A stretch of DNA of 13,905 nt from assembly GCA_049688395.1 (NCBI GenBank), contig JBAVKQ010000326.1, positions 1-13,905 on the forward strand, written 5' to 3'. Below are positions 6,261 to 13,905 of the stretch, piece after piece. Below the pieces are notes generated by a model. The model did no database searches. It saw only the letters and a program-made list of their open reading frames with translations, and was not told the origin of the DNA. Within the stretch, counting starts at the first letter, position 1. Each line of letters opens with the position of its first letter. The stretch is from Prado023 sp049688395 (GTDB lineage Bacteria > Actinomycetota > Actinomycetes > S36-B12 > CAIYMF01). Both the position numbers and the translations under genes were made by a program.

Positions 6261-6436
6261 AACCTCGCAGCCGAAATGTGGGTTTGCAGTGTGGTGCAGA
6301 CCCAGATTGTGGAACCTCGCATGCGAAGTGTGGGTCTGGCGGCCCGAGAACGCCCGTGTAAACCCACACTTCGCATGCGAGGTTGCAGTGCGCAGCCAGT
6401 GCCTGACGTGCAAACCCACACATCGGATGCGAGGTC
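6261..6436. repeat. Concentric inverted-repeat element of four ~27-bp units
   Basis: Four copies of one motif lie at 6261-6288 (+), 6313-6338 (+), 6359-6386 (-) and 6409-6436 (-). The motif is AACC-TCGCATGCGA-AGTGTGGGTTTGCA with small variations. The inner pair is a perfect 23-bp inverted repeat (6313-6335 with 6362-6384, 26-bp spacer). The outer pair matches at 24 of 27 positions (6262-6288 with 6409-6435). Both pairs are centred on the same point, about 6348.5. Each copy has a near or perfect 10-bp palindromic core, TCGCATGCGA. The stretch is visibly less GC-rich than its surroundings. I do not recognise it as a named element. Confidence 0.9.
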
Positions 6437-6632
6437 GGCCTCAGCCGAGTGACGCGACCGCCGCACGCCGGGCTCGGCGAGGGGGATCGCCTCGAGATCC
6501 GACTCGGCCGCACATCGAAGCACACCCGCCCCGCGGATCGGCGAGTGAGCCCGATCCCGACCATCGTCCGGAGGAAGCCGGCTCGGGCTGTCTGCGCGAG
6601 GAGGGCCGACCGGGCCCGGACCCCCAGGAGGC

Positions 6633-7643
6633 TCAGCCACGGGCGCGCGGGTGGGCCAGGGCATACACCTCACGCAGATGCTCGACGGTGACCTTCGTGT
6701 AGACCTGCGTCGTGGTCACCGACGCGTGCCCGAGCAACTCCTGCACGACCCGAACGTCCGCTCCCCCGTCGAGGAGGTGGGTGGCGAACGAGTGCCGCAA
6801 CGTGTGTGGGGAGACGTCGGCGCTCACGCCTGCTCGCTGCGCGGCTGAGCGCAGGATCGTCCAGGCGCTCTGCCGCGACAGCCGACCGCCGCGCGCGTTG
6901 AGGAACACTGCCGGCGCAGTGCCGGTGAGCAAGCCGGCACGGGCCCGCACCTGGTAGGCGGCCAGCGCCTCGCGCGCCTTGCTGCCGACCGGCACGAGGC
7001 GGGACTTGCCCCCCTTGCCGTGCAGCAGGGCGACCCCCGCGTCGAGGTCCAGGTCCTCGACGTCCAGGCCGACGGCCTCACTGATCCGGGCACCCGTGCC
7101 GTAGAGGAACTCGAGCAGGGCACGGTCACGCAGGCCCAACGGCTCGGCCGCAACCCCGCCCACGCTGGTCAGGATGGATTCCACCTCGTGCACGGTCAGC
7201 GCCTTTGGCAGGCGCTTTGCGGCCGGGGGTGGCTTCACCTCCCGGCCCGGGTCCGTCGGCGCGATCCCCTCCGCGACCGCGAACCGGTGGAACCCGCGCA
7301 CCGCCACCAGGGTGCGCGCAGCACTGGCTGCCGCGAGCGGTGGATGACCGGGGCTGCCGCGGCGCAACCACGCCAGGAAGGCGCCGAGGTCGGCCTCGGC
7401 GACCTGCTCTGCGGCCGTGATCCCCCGGCCGGCACAGAACTCCAGGTAGCGGCGCAGGTCGCGGGCGTAGGCCGACAGTGAGTTCGAAGCCAGCCCGCGC
7501 TCGACGGTCAGGTGATCGAGGTAGGCCTGCGCCGAGCGGCCCAGCGGGTCCTGCGCAGCGTCGGCTGGCGTCCCGGACGAGGTACTCGCGGGCGGGGGCG
7601 TCGGTGACGGCGCTGCGGTCGACGGGGGCGTGGGCGGGGTCAC
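6633..7643 (-). CDS. xerD: Tyrosine site-specific recombinase XerD
   Basis: XerD-type recombinases resolve chromosome dimers at dif by strand exchange through a phosphotyrosine. The 336-aa product has an N-terminal SAM-like core-binding domain (~35-125: QAYLDHLTVERGLASNSLSAYARDLRRYL) and a catalytic domain with the full set of residues: Arg186 (TGARISE), Lys210 (HGKGGKSR), His280 and Arg283 (SPHTLRHSFATHLLDGGADVRVVQELLGH), His306 and nucleophile Tyr315 (TTQVYTKV). Residues 1-33 are a Pro/Thr/Ser-rich tail not usual for the core family. GTG at 7643 is the only reasonable start before the core domain. It has no clear ribosome-binding site and lies 20 bp after ald, so it may depend on ald translation. 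No dif-like site was seen nearby. Confidence 0.94.
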   Translation of the reverse strand: MTPPTPPSTAAPSPTPPPASTSSGTPADAAQDPLGRSAQAYLDHLTVERGLASNSLSAYARDLRRYLEFCAGRGITAAEQVAEADLGAFLAWLRRGSPGHPPLAAASAARTLVAVRGFHRFAVAEGIAPTDPGREVKPPPAAKRLPKALTVHEVESILTSVGGVAAEPLGLRDRALLEFLYGTGARISEAVGLDVEDLDLDAGVALLHGKGGKSRLVPVGSKAREALAAYQVRARAGLLTGTAPAVFLNARGGRLSRQSAWTILRSAAQRAGVSADVSPHTLRHSFATHLLDGGADVRVVQELLGHASVTTTQVYTKVTVEHLREVYALAHPRARG

Positions 7644-7663
7644 GATCGGCTGGGCGCGCCCGG

Positions 7664-8779
7664 TCAGGCGAGCACTGACTCCAGCGTTCGGTGCGCCAGC
7701 CCGAACTCCTGGGCCACGGCCCGGTAGATGACCTCCCCGGCGTGCACGTTCAGTCCCAGGGCCAGGGAGTGGTCCTCCAGGCAGGCCTGCGACCAGCCCT
7801 TGTTGGCCAGCGCGATCGCGTAGGGCAGCGTCACGTTGGTCAGCGCGTAGGTCGAGGTGTGCGGCACCGCCCCGGGCATGTTGGCCACGGCATAGAACAC
7901 TGAGTCATGCACCCGGTAGGTGGGTTCGGCGTGCGTGGTCGGCCGGGAGTCCTCGAAGCAGCCGCCCTGGTCGATCGCGATGTCCACCAGCACCGAGCCT
8001 GGCTTCATCCTCGAAACCAACTCGTTGCTGACCAGCTTCGGCGCCCGCGCCCCGTGCACCAGGACGGCGCCGATCACCATGTCGGCGTCGAGCACCGCGC
8101 GCTCCACCTCGTAGGCGTTCGACGCGATGGTCTGCATGTGACCGTGGTAAACGGCATCCATCTCGCGCAGCCGGGCGATGTTGAGGTCCATCAGCAGCAC
8201 CTCGGCCTGCATCCCCAGGGCGATGGTGGCCGCGTTCTGCCCGGCCACGCCCGCACCGAGCACGACCACCTTCGCCGCGTACACCCCGGACACCCCGCCC
8301 ATCAGCGTGCCGCGGCCGCCGTAGGGGCGCATCAGCGCCTGGGCGCCCACCTGCGGGGCCAGCCGCCCGGCCACCTCCGACATGGGCGCCAGCAGCGGCA
8401 GCGAGCGGTCGGGCAGCTCGACGGTCTCGTAGGCGATCGCGGTGATCCCGGACTCGATGAGCGCGTCGGTGCACGACCGGGACGCGGCCAGGTGCAGATA
8501 GGTGAACAGGACCTGCTCGGGGCGCATCCGGTGATACTCCGAGGTGACCGGCTCCTTGACCTTCAGGATCAGATCGCCGACGGCCCAGATCTCGTCGGCT
8601 GTGGGCAGGATCGTGGCCCCCGCCCGCTGGTACTCCTCGTCGGTGATCGACGAGCCCAGGCCGGCGCCACGCTGCACGTACACGTCGTGGCCGTTGAGGC
8701 CCAGTTCGTTGACGCCCGCGGGCGTGATCGCCACCCGGAACTCGTTGTTCTTCACCTCGCTGGGGATGCCGACCTTCAT
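7664..8779 (-). CDS. ald: Alanine dehydrogenase
   Basis: Catalyses reversible NAD-dependent oxidative deamination of L-alanine to pyruvate and ammonia. The 371-aa product shows family residues at the expected positions: Arg15 in NNEFRVAITP, Lys75 in LKVKEP, His96 in TYLHLA, the NAD-binding GAGVAG at 175-180, and Asp270 in VDIAIDQGGCFE. PHTSTYALTNVTLPY and the C-terminal HAGEVIYRAVAQEFGL complete the match. Start ATG 8779 has GGAAGG eight bases upstream. The gene has a 78-bp upstream gap with its own -10-like box. It sits between the Nudix gene and xerD, an arrangement I associate with Streptomyces-type order rather than Mycobacterium tuberculosis, where ald lies elsewhere. Confidence 0.97.
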   Translation of the reverse strand: MKVGIPSEVKNNEFRVAITPAGVNELGLNGHDVYVQRGAGLGSSITDEEYQRAGATILPTADEIWAVGDLILKVKEPVTSEYHRMRPEQVLFTYLHLAASRSCTDALIESGITAIAYETVELPDRSLPLLAPMSEVAGRLAPQVGAQALMRPYGGRGTLMGGVSGVYAAKVVVLGAGVAGQNAATIALGMQAEVLLMDLNIARLREMDAVYHGHMQTIASNAYEVERAVLDADMVIGAVLVHGARAPKLVSNELVSRMKPGSVLVDIAIDQGGCFEDSRPTTHAEPTYRVHDSVFYAVANMPGAVPHTSTYALTNVTLPYAIALANKGWSQACLEDHSLALGLNVHAGEVIYRAVAQEFGLAHRTLESVLA

Positions 8780-8810
8780 CTGGGCGACCTTCCTGTCCGA
8801 CGCACCTGGT

Positions 8811-8840
8811 CGCGCGCTCCCCCCGCGCGTCGGCAGTCTA
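8811..8840 (-). promoter_or_regulatory. Possible ald promoter and 5' leader hairpin
   Basis: TAGACT (8840-8835) fits an actinobacterial -10; no good -35 is visible. Right after it, CGCGCG at 8824-8829 can pair with CGCGCG at 8811-8816 around a 7-nt loop, which would place a stable hairpin at the 5' end of the ald mRNA before the GGAAGG site. Confidence 0.3.
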
Positions 8841-8857
8841 GGGCGCGCCAGGGCCTG

Positions 8858-9510
8858 CTATCGGGTCGAACGAGGGATCAGCGCAGGTCGCGCGGCCAGG
8901 GCGAGGATCGCAGCCACTGCCGTTGCGTTCGCGATCGAGCCATCGAGGCAGCGGTCCATCGCGTCCGGGATCGGGACCCAGGCCTGCGGCAACTCACGCT
9001 CCTCGGCCTCACCCGTGTGCGGCCGGGAGTCCGGGTCGACAGTCAGGCCGGTGGCCAGGAACACGATGATCCGTTCACTGGTGCCGCCCGGGCTCAGCGC
9101 AAGCCCCAGCAACGGCGACCAGCGCTCGGCACTCACCCCAGCCTCCTCGGCCAACTCCCGCCGGGCGCACTCCAGGGGGTCCTCGTCGGGCTTGTCGAGC
9201 AACCCGGCGGGCACCTCCCAGAGGTAGGCCGCCACAGGGTGCCGGTACTGGCGGATCAGCAGGATTCGGCCCTCGTCGTCGACCGCGGCGATCGCCACCG
9301 CACCGGGATGGCGCAGCACGTCGCGGACCACCACATGGCCGTCGATGTCGACGGTGTCGGACCATACCGACCACTTGGCGCCGGCGAACTGCTCCACCTC
9401 GGCGCGCACCGGGAAGCGGTGCGGCGCGTCGACGAGCGGCAGGTCCCGTTCCGCATCGGCCCCGGAGGCCTCGAAGGCCCCGGCCCCATCGGCGCTGGCG
9501 TCCGCGCCGC

Positions 9511-9514
<4 letters not shown>
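8858..9514 (-). CDS. Nudix hydrolase, ADP-ribose pyrophosphatase-like
   Basis: Nudix enzymes of this type cleave ADP-ribose or related nucleotide sugars to AMP and a phosphosugar. The 218-aa product carries a Nudix box at residues 104-126 (GLLDKPDEDPLECARRELAEEAGV) with the key RELAEEAG metal-binding core. The spacing from the first Gly to the first Glu is six instead of the textbook five residues. IRQYRHPVAAYLWEVPAG before the box is typical of ADP-ribose pyrophosphatases. The first ~25 residues are Ala/Gly/Asp-rich. GTG at 9514 overlaps the pyrG stop as GTGA, supporting this start. A pyrG-Nudix pair is also found in Mycobacterium tuberculosis (Rv1699-Rv1700). Substrate is inferred from family only. 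Confidence 0.92.
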
Positions 9515-11151
<1,637 letters not shown>

Positions 11152-11159
11152 GGGGCGCC

Positions 11160-11187
11160 AGACTATCGCGCCGGGCGGCCAGGTCAG
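11160..11187 (-). promoter_or_regulatory. Probable leaderless pyrG promoter
   Basis: CTGACC (11187-11182, overlapping the recN stop), a 16-bp spacer and TAGTCT (11165-11160) lie on the minus strand. Eight bases separate the -10 from the pyrG ATG, the same spacing as at cmk. No Shine-Dalgarno precedes the ATG. Confidence 0.45.
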
Positions 11188-12929
11188 GACCGATCGACGC
11201 GCGACGCGCGGGAGGCGCCGTGTGCCAGGTCCAGCAGTTCGCGCGCGTGCTCGCCAGCGGCCTGGGACTGCGCCATCCCGCCGAGCATCCGGGACAGCTC
11301 GCGCACCCGGGCCTCGTCGGTGACCGGCACCACCGACGAGGCGGTCACCGATCCCTCGGAGTCCTTGGTGACGACCAGGTGCCGGTCGGCGAACGCCGCC
11401 ACCTGGGCCAGGTGGGTCACGACGATCACCTGGGTGCTGCGGCTCAGGGCCTGCAACCGCCGGCCGACCTCGATCGCCGCAGCACCGCCCACGCCGGCGT
11501 CGACCTCGTCGAAGACCATGGTGGGCACCGGGTCGGCGCCGGCCAGAACGACCTGGACGGCCAGCATCACCCGGGACAGCTCACCGCCGGAGGCGGCTTG
11601 GGCGATGGGGCGCAGTGGGGCGCCCGGATTGGCTGCGAGCAGCAGCACGCAGTCGTCTATCCCGGTCGGGCGCAGGGCGACTGGCCCGTCGTGGCCGGGT
11701 ACGTCCAGACCGGCCGGGTCCGGTGCACTGGACAGGTCGAACTCGACCCGGGCCCGGGGCATCGCCAGGGCGGCCAACTCGCCGGTGACCTGCTCGGCGA
11801 ATCGCGCCGCGGCCGCCGCGCGCTGGTCGTGCAGGGTGCTGCACATCCCGGCCAGGCGCCCACGCAGCGAAGCGATCTGCGTGGCCAGATGATCGATCCG
11901 GTCGTCAGCCCCCGCCAGTGCAGCGGCCCGGCCGGCCGCGTCCTGCGCCCAGGCCAGCACCGCGGCCACATCCGAGCCGTACTTGCGGATCAGCCGGCCC
12001 AGGTCGGCCTGGCGCTGCTGCACCGCGGCCAGCCGGCGCGGGTCTGCGTCGATGTCCTGGGCGTAGCGCGACAGGTCTGCGGCCACCTCCCCGAGCTGGG
12101 CCATGGCCGAGCGGATCGCGTCCACCGTCCCGGCCAGATCCGGGTCGTGCGCCGATGCTGACTCGAGCTCCCGGCGGGCCGCGGCCAGGTGTCCCATCGC
12201 ATCGGCGGCGCCGTCGCGCTCGGAGTCCGAGGCGATCGCCTCGCGGGCGGTGTGCGCGGCGCCGACCAGCGTGTCGGCGTTGGCCAGCCGCTCGGACTCC
12301 GCCGCCAGGGCGCGGTCCTCGTCGGGCTGTGGGTCGACCTCGGCGATCTCGGCCAGCGAGAACTCCAGGACATCGAGCTCGCGGGCGCGCTCCATCGCTC
12401 CCTGACGCAGGTCGGCGACCTCGGCCTCGAGCCGACGCAGCTGCGCCACGGCGCTGCCGACCTGCGCGGTCAGGGCCAGCGTGTCTGCTCCGGCGAGGGC
12501 GTCGAGCAGGGCCAGCGCCCGGGCCCCGATCCGGGTCTGGTCGTGCTGGCCGTGGATGACCAGGAGTTGGCCGACGACCTCGGCGAGGAGTGCGGCGGGC
12601 ACCCCGCGACCCCCGAGCACGCTGCGTCCGCGGGCGGCCACGATCCGGGCGGCGGTCAGGCCCTCGTCGTCGACCACCCCGCCGGCGTCCTCGATCACGG
12701 CCATCAGCTCGGGCCCGGGTGCGTCGAACCAGCCCTCGACAGCGGCTCGGTCGGAGCCGGATCGCACCAGGCCGGAATCGGCGCGCCCACCGGCGAGCAG
12801 GCCCAGGCCGCTGACCACCATGGTCTTGCCCGCCCCGGTCTCGCCGGTCACCGCGGTGAAGCCGGGAGCGAAGGGGCAGGCCGCCTCGGCGATGACGCCC
12901 AGTCCGGTGATGCGCAGCTCGTGGATCAC
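11184..12929 (-). CDS. recN: DNA repair protein RecN
   Basis: RecN is an SMC-like ATPase acting early in double-strand break repair. The 581-aa product has Walker A GETGAGKT at 29-36 close to an N-terminal HELRITGLGVI strand, a HGQHDQ motif at 126-131, a long Ala/Glu/Arg-rich coiled-coil middle (about 155-385), the ABC signature ASGGELSRVMLAVQ (SGGE 447-450), and Walker B with D-loop FDEVDAGVGG (473-482) followed by VIVVTHLAQVAA. Start GTG 12929 overlaps the nadK stop as GTGA, with GGAG six bases upstream. Cotranscription with nadK is likely, and nadK-recN is a widely conserved pair. The next gene, pyrG, begins 32 bp downstream. Confidence 0.97.
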   Translation of the reverse strand: MIHELRITGLGVIAEAACPFAPGFTAVTGETGAGKTMVVSGLGLLAGGRADSGLVRSGSDRAAVEGWFDAPGPELMAVIEDAGGVVDDEGLTAARIVAARGRSVLGGRGVPAALLAEVVGQLLVIHGQHDQTRIGARALALLDALAGADTLALTAQVGSAVAQLRRLEAEVADLRQGAMERARELDVLEFSLAEIAEVDPQPDEDRALAAESERLANADTLVGAAHTAREAIASDSERDGAADAMGHLAAARRELESASAHDPDLAGTVDAIRSAMAQLGEVAADLSRYAQDIDADPRRLAAVQQRQADLGRLIRKYGSDVAAVLAWAQDAAGRAAALAGADDRIDHLATQIASLRGRLAGMCSTLHDQRAAAAARFAEQVTGELAALAMPRARVEFDLSSAPDPAGLDVPGHDGPVALRPTGIDDCVLLLAANPGAPLRPIAQAASGGELSRVMLAVQVVLAGADPVPTMVFDEVDAGVGGAAAIEVGRRLQALSRSTQVIVVTHLAQVAAFADRHLVVTKDSEGSVTASSVVPVTDEARVRELSRMLGGMAQSQAAGEHARELLDLAHGASRASRVDRS

Positions 12930-13905
12930 TGGCGACTCCTCGCCGCCCCTCGCCAGCTGTCGATCGGCAGCGCGAACTTGGCCACGAGCCGGTCGGTGAA
13001 GGGCGCGTCACGCAGCCGCGCGAACGACACCGGCTCGGCGCTGCGGACCACCTCGATCCGCGCGTTGTGCGGCAGGACGAACGAGCGACGGCCGTCGGCC
13101 CACAGCACGCCCTGCTTTTCCGGAGCCATGCTCTCGACGACGATCCGGGTGGTCGGGGCAGTGACCAACGGTCGGGCGAACAGGGCGTGGGCGGCCAGCG
13201 GCACCAGCAGCAGCGCCTCGACGGCCGGCCACACGACCGGTCCGCCGGCGGAGAACGCGTAGGCCGTCGATCCGGTCGGGGTGGCGCAGACCACGCCGTC
13301 GCACAGCCAGCGCGAGAGCGGTCGGCCGTCCACCTCGACCATGAGATCGAGCATCCGGTCCTCGGGCGCCTTCTCGATGGAGATCTCGTTGAGCGCCCAG
13401 GTGCGCTCCACCTGCACCCCGTGAGCCAGGATCCGGGCCTCCACGGTCATCCGCTGCTCGACGCGGTAGTCCCGGGCGACGACGGCGTCGACGACCTCCC
13501 CGAGGTCCTCGCGCTCGAGTTCGGCGAGGAACCCCACGTGCCCGAGGTTCACTCCCAGCAGGGGCACGCCAAGGCCGCGTGCTCGTTCGGCACCGCGCAA
13601 CAGGGTGCCGTCCCCGCCGAGCACCACGGCCAGCTCGCATCCGTGCGCCGCAGCGCCGTCGGCGTCGGGGGTCACCGGGAGCAGACCGGGAACAGCCAGC
13701 AGGGCCCACTCGTCGGCGGGGGCCGCGACGGACAGCCCGCGTTCGAGCAGTGCCTGGGCGGTGGTGCGCGCGGCGAGCAGTGCCTCCTGGCGACGGGTGT
13801 TGGTCACCAGCAGGATCTTGCGAGCCCCGGGCGCTGCTGGTGGCCCGGGCGCTGCTGGTGGCCCGGGCGCTGCTGGTGGCCCGGGCGCGTCGGGCGGCCC
13901 GGGCG
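12926..13905 (-). CDS. nadK: NAD kinase, start beyond window edge
   Basis: Phosphorylates NAD+ to NADP+. The sequence shows VVLGGDGTLLRGAE (GGDGT with the catalytic Asp), GVNLGHVGFLAE, ALNEISIEKAP, CDGVVCATPTGSTAYAFSAGGPVVWP and the C-terminal FTDRLVAKFALP typical of actinobacterial NadK. The first possible start inside the window is GTG at 13807, which gives 293 aa. The frame stays open to the right edge, however, and the residues just before (ARKILLV) match the first beta-strand of the NAD kinase fold, so the real start probably lies outside. Between that strand and the edge the frame reads as PGPPAA repeats. The stop overlaps recN (GTGA). In related genomes the preceding gene is tlyA. Confidence 0.93.
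   Translation of the reverse strand, partial: PGPPDAPGPPAAPGPPAAPGPPAAPGARKILLVTNTRRQEALLAARTTAQALLERGLSVAAPADEWALLAVPGLLPVTPDADGAAAHGCELAVVLGGDGTLLRGAERARGLGVPLLGVNLGHVGFLAELEREDLGEVVDAVVARDYRVEQRMTVEARILAHGVQVERTWALNEISIEKAPEDRMLDLMVEVDGRPLSRWLCDGVVCATPTGSTAYAFSAGGPVVWPAVEALLLVPLAAHALFARPLVTAPTTRIVVESMAPEKQGVLWADGRRSFVLPHNARIEVVRSAEPVSFARLRDAPFTDRLVAKFALPIDSWRGAARSRQ
13826..13905. repeat. 18-bp tandem repeat at the 5' end of nadK
   Basis: Three exact 18-bp units (13826-13843, 13844-13861, 13862-13879) are followed by a diverged fourth (13880-13897) and a partial fifth reaching the window edge. In the nadK frame each unit encodes six residues, giving a (PGPPAA)n tract. The array continues beyond the window. 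Confidence 0.9.

Larger units (their letters stand above)
6053..6632. other. 580-bp gene-free region between xerD and parA
   Basis: This is the longest stretch without a gene. It holds the parA ribosome-binding site and promoter (to 6116), about 145 bp with no recognised signal apart from a small CCTCC/GGAGG hairpin at 6246-6258, the concentric inverted-repeat element (6261-6436), then about 195 bp of GC-rich sequence up to the xerD stop. The last part contains a CCGGGCCCGG palindrome at 6610-6619. Open frames through here exist on both strands, but none has a recognisable protein family. Confidence 0.75.

Noticed and set aside
6261..6436. CRISPR array
   Set aside because: Unit length (~27 bp) and spacing (~52 bp) superficially fit, but two copies are inverted relative to the others, copies differ from each other, and no cas genes are present.
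6053..6632. parS or dif site
   Set aside because: I saw no match to the GTTTCACGTGAAAC parS consensus and no 28-bp XerC/XerD-type dif sequence with AT-rich arms.
6040..6702. Open frames on both strands through the xerD-parA gap
   Set aside because: They translate the inverted repeats in both directions, show no known domain, and run into parA or xerD. Repeats explain the apparent internal similarity of these peptides.
7652..7661. GGGCGCGCCC palindrome between ald and xerD as an operator or terminator
   Set aside because: A 10-bp perfect palindrome of only G and C is expected by chance in this composition, and it has no loop for a hairpin.

Overview
The window is very GC-rich, with GTG starts, four-base stop/start overlaps and long antisense shadow reading frames. 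Its order (nadK-recN-pyrG-Nudix-ald-xerD-parA-scpA-scpB-rluB-aroH-tyrA-cmk) is a core-chromosome block known from high-GC Actinomycetota such as Streptomyces and, in part, Mycobacterium. The family or genus cannot be fixed from the sequence. All thirteen genes lie on the minus strand, so transcription runs from the right edge to the left edge. Both edge genes are incomplete: nadK lacks its start and cmk lacks its C-terminus.

Layout in the direction of transcription. (1) nadK and recN overlap by GTGA. (2) pyrG follows after 32 bp with its own probable, apparently leaderless promoter, and overlaps a Nudix (ADP-ribose pyrophosphatase-like) gene by GTGA. (3) ald has its own leader and is followed 20 bp later by xerD. 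(4) A 580-bp gene-free region holds an unusual element of four ~27-bp repeats in two concentric inverted pairs, and then the parA promoter. (5) parA-scpA-scpB-rluB form a tight operon (3-bp gap, then two ATGA overlaps). (6) A 294-bp gap holds operator-like palindromes, hairpins and a promoter whose sequence nearly duplicates that of parA. (7) aroH and tyrA are separated by a 34-bp tandem repeat that supplies the tyrA start and ribosome-binding site. (8) cmk follows with its own probable promoter.

Functionally the block combines chromosome maintenance (RecN, XerD, ParA-like ATPase, ScpA/ScpB condensin subunits), nucleotide and cofactor supply (NadK, PyrG, Cmk, Nudix hydrolase), tyrosine biosynthesis (AroH to TyrA with a C-terminal ACT domain), alanine catabolism (Ald) and rRNA pseudouridylation (RluB). 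The genes themselves are ordinary housekeeping genes. The unusual content is in the non-coding DNA and the repeat-encoded low-complexity N-termini: the concentric repeat element between xerD and parA, the matching parA/aroH promoters, the repeat-expanded aroH/tyrA junction, and repetitive extensions on ScpA, ScpB and NadK. I saw no CRISPR array, insertion sequence, rRNA or tRNA.
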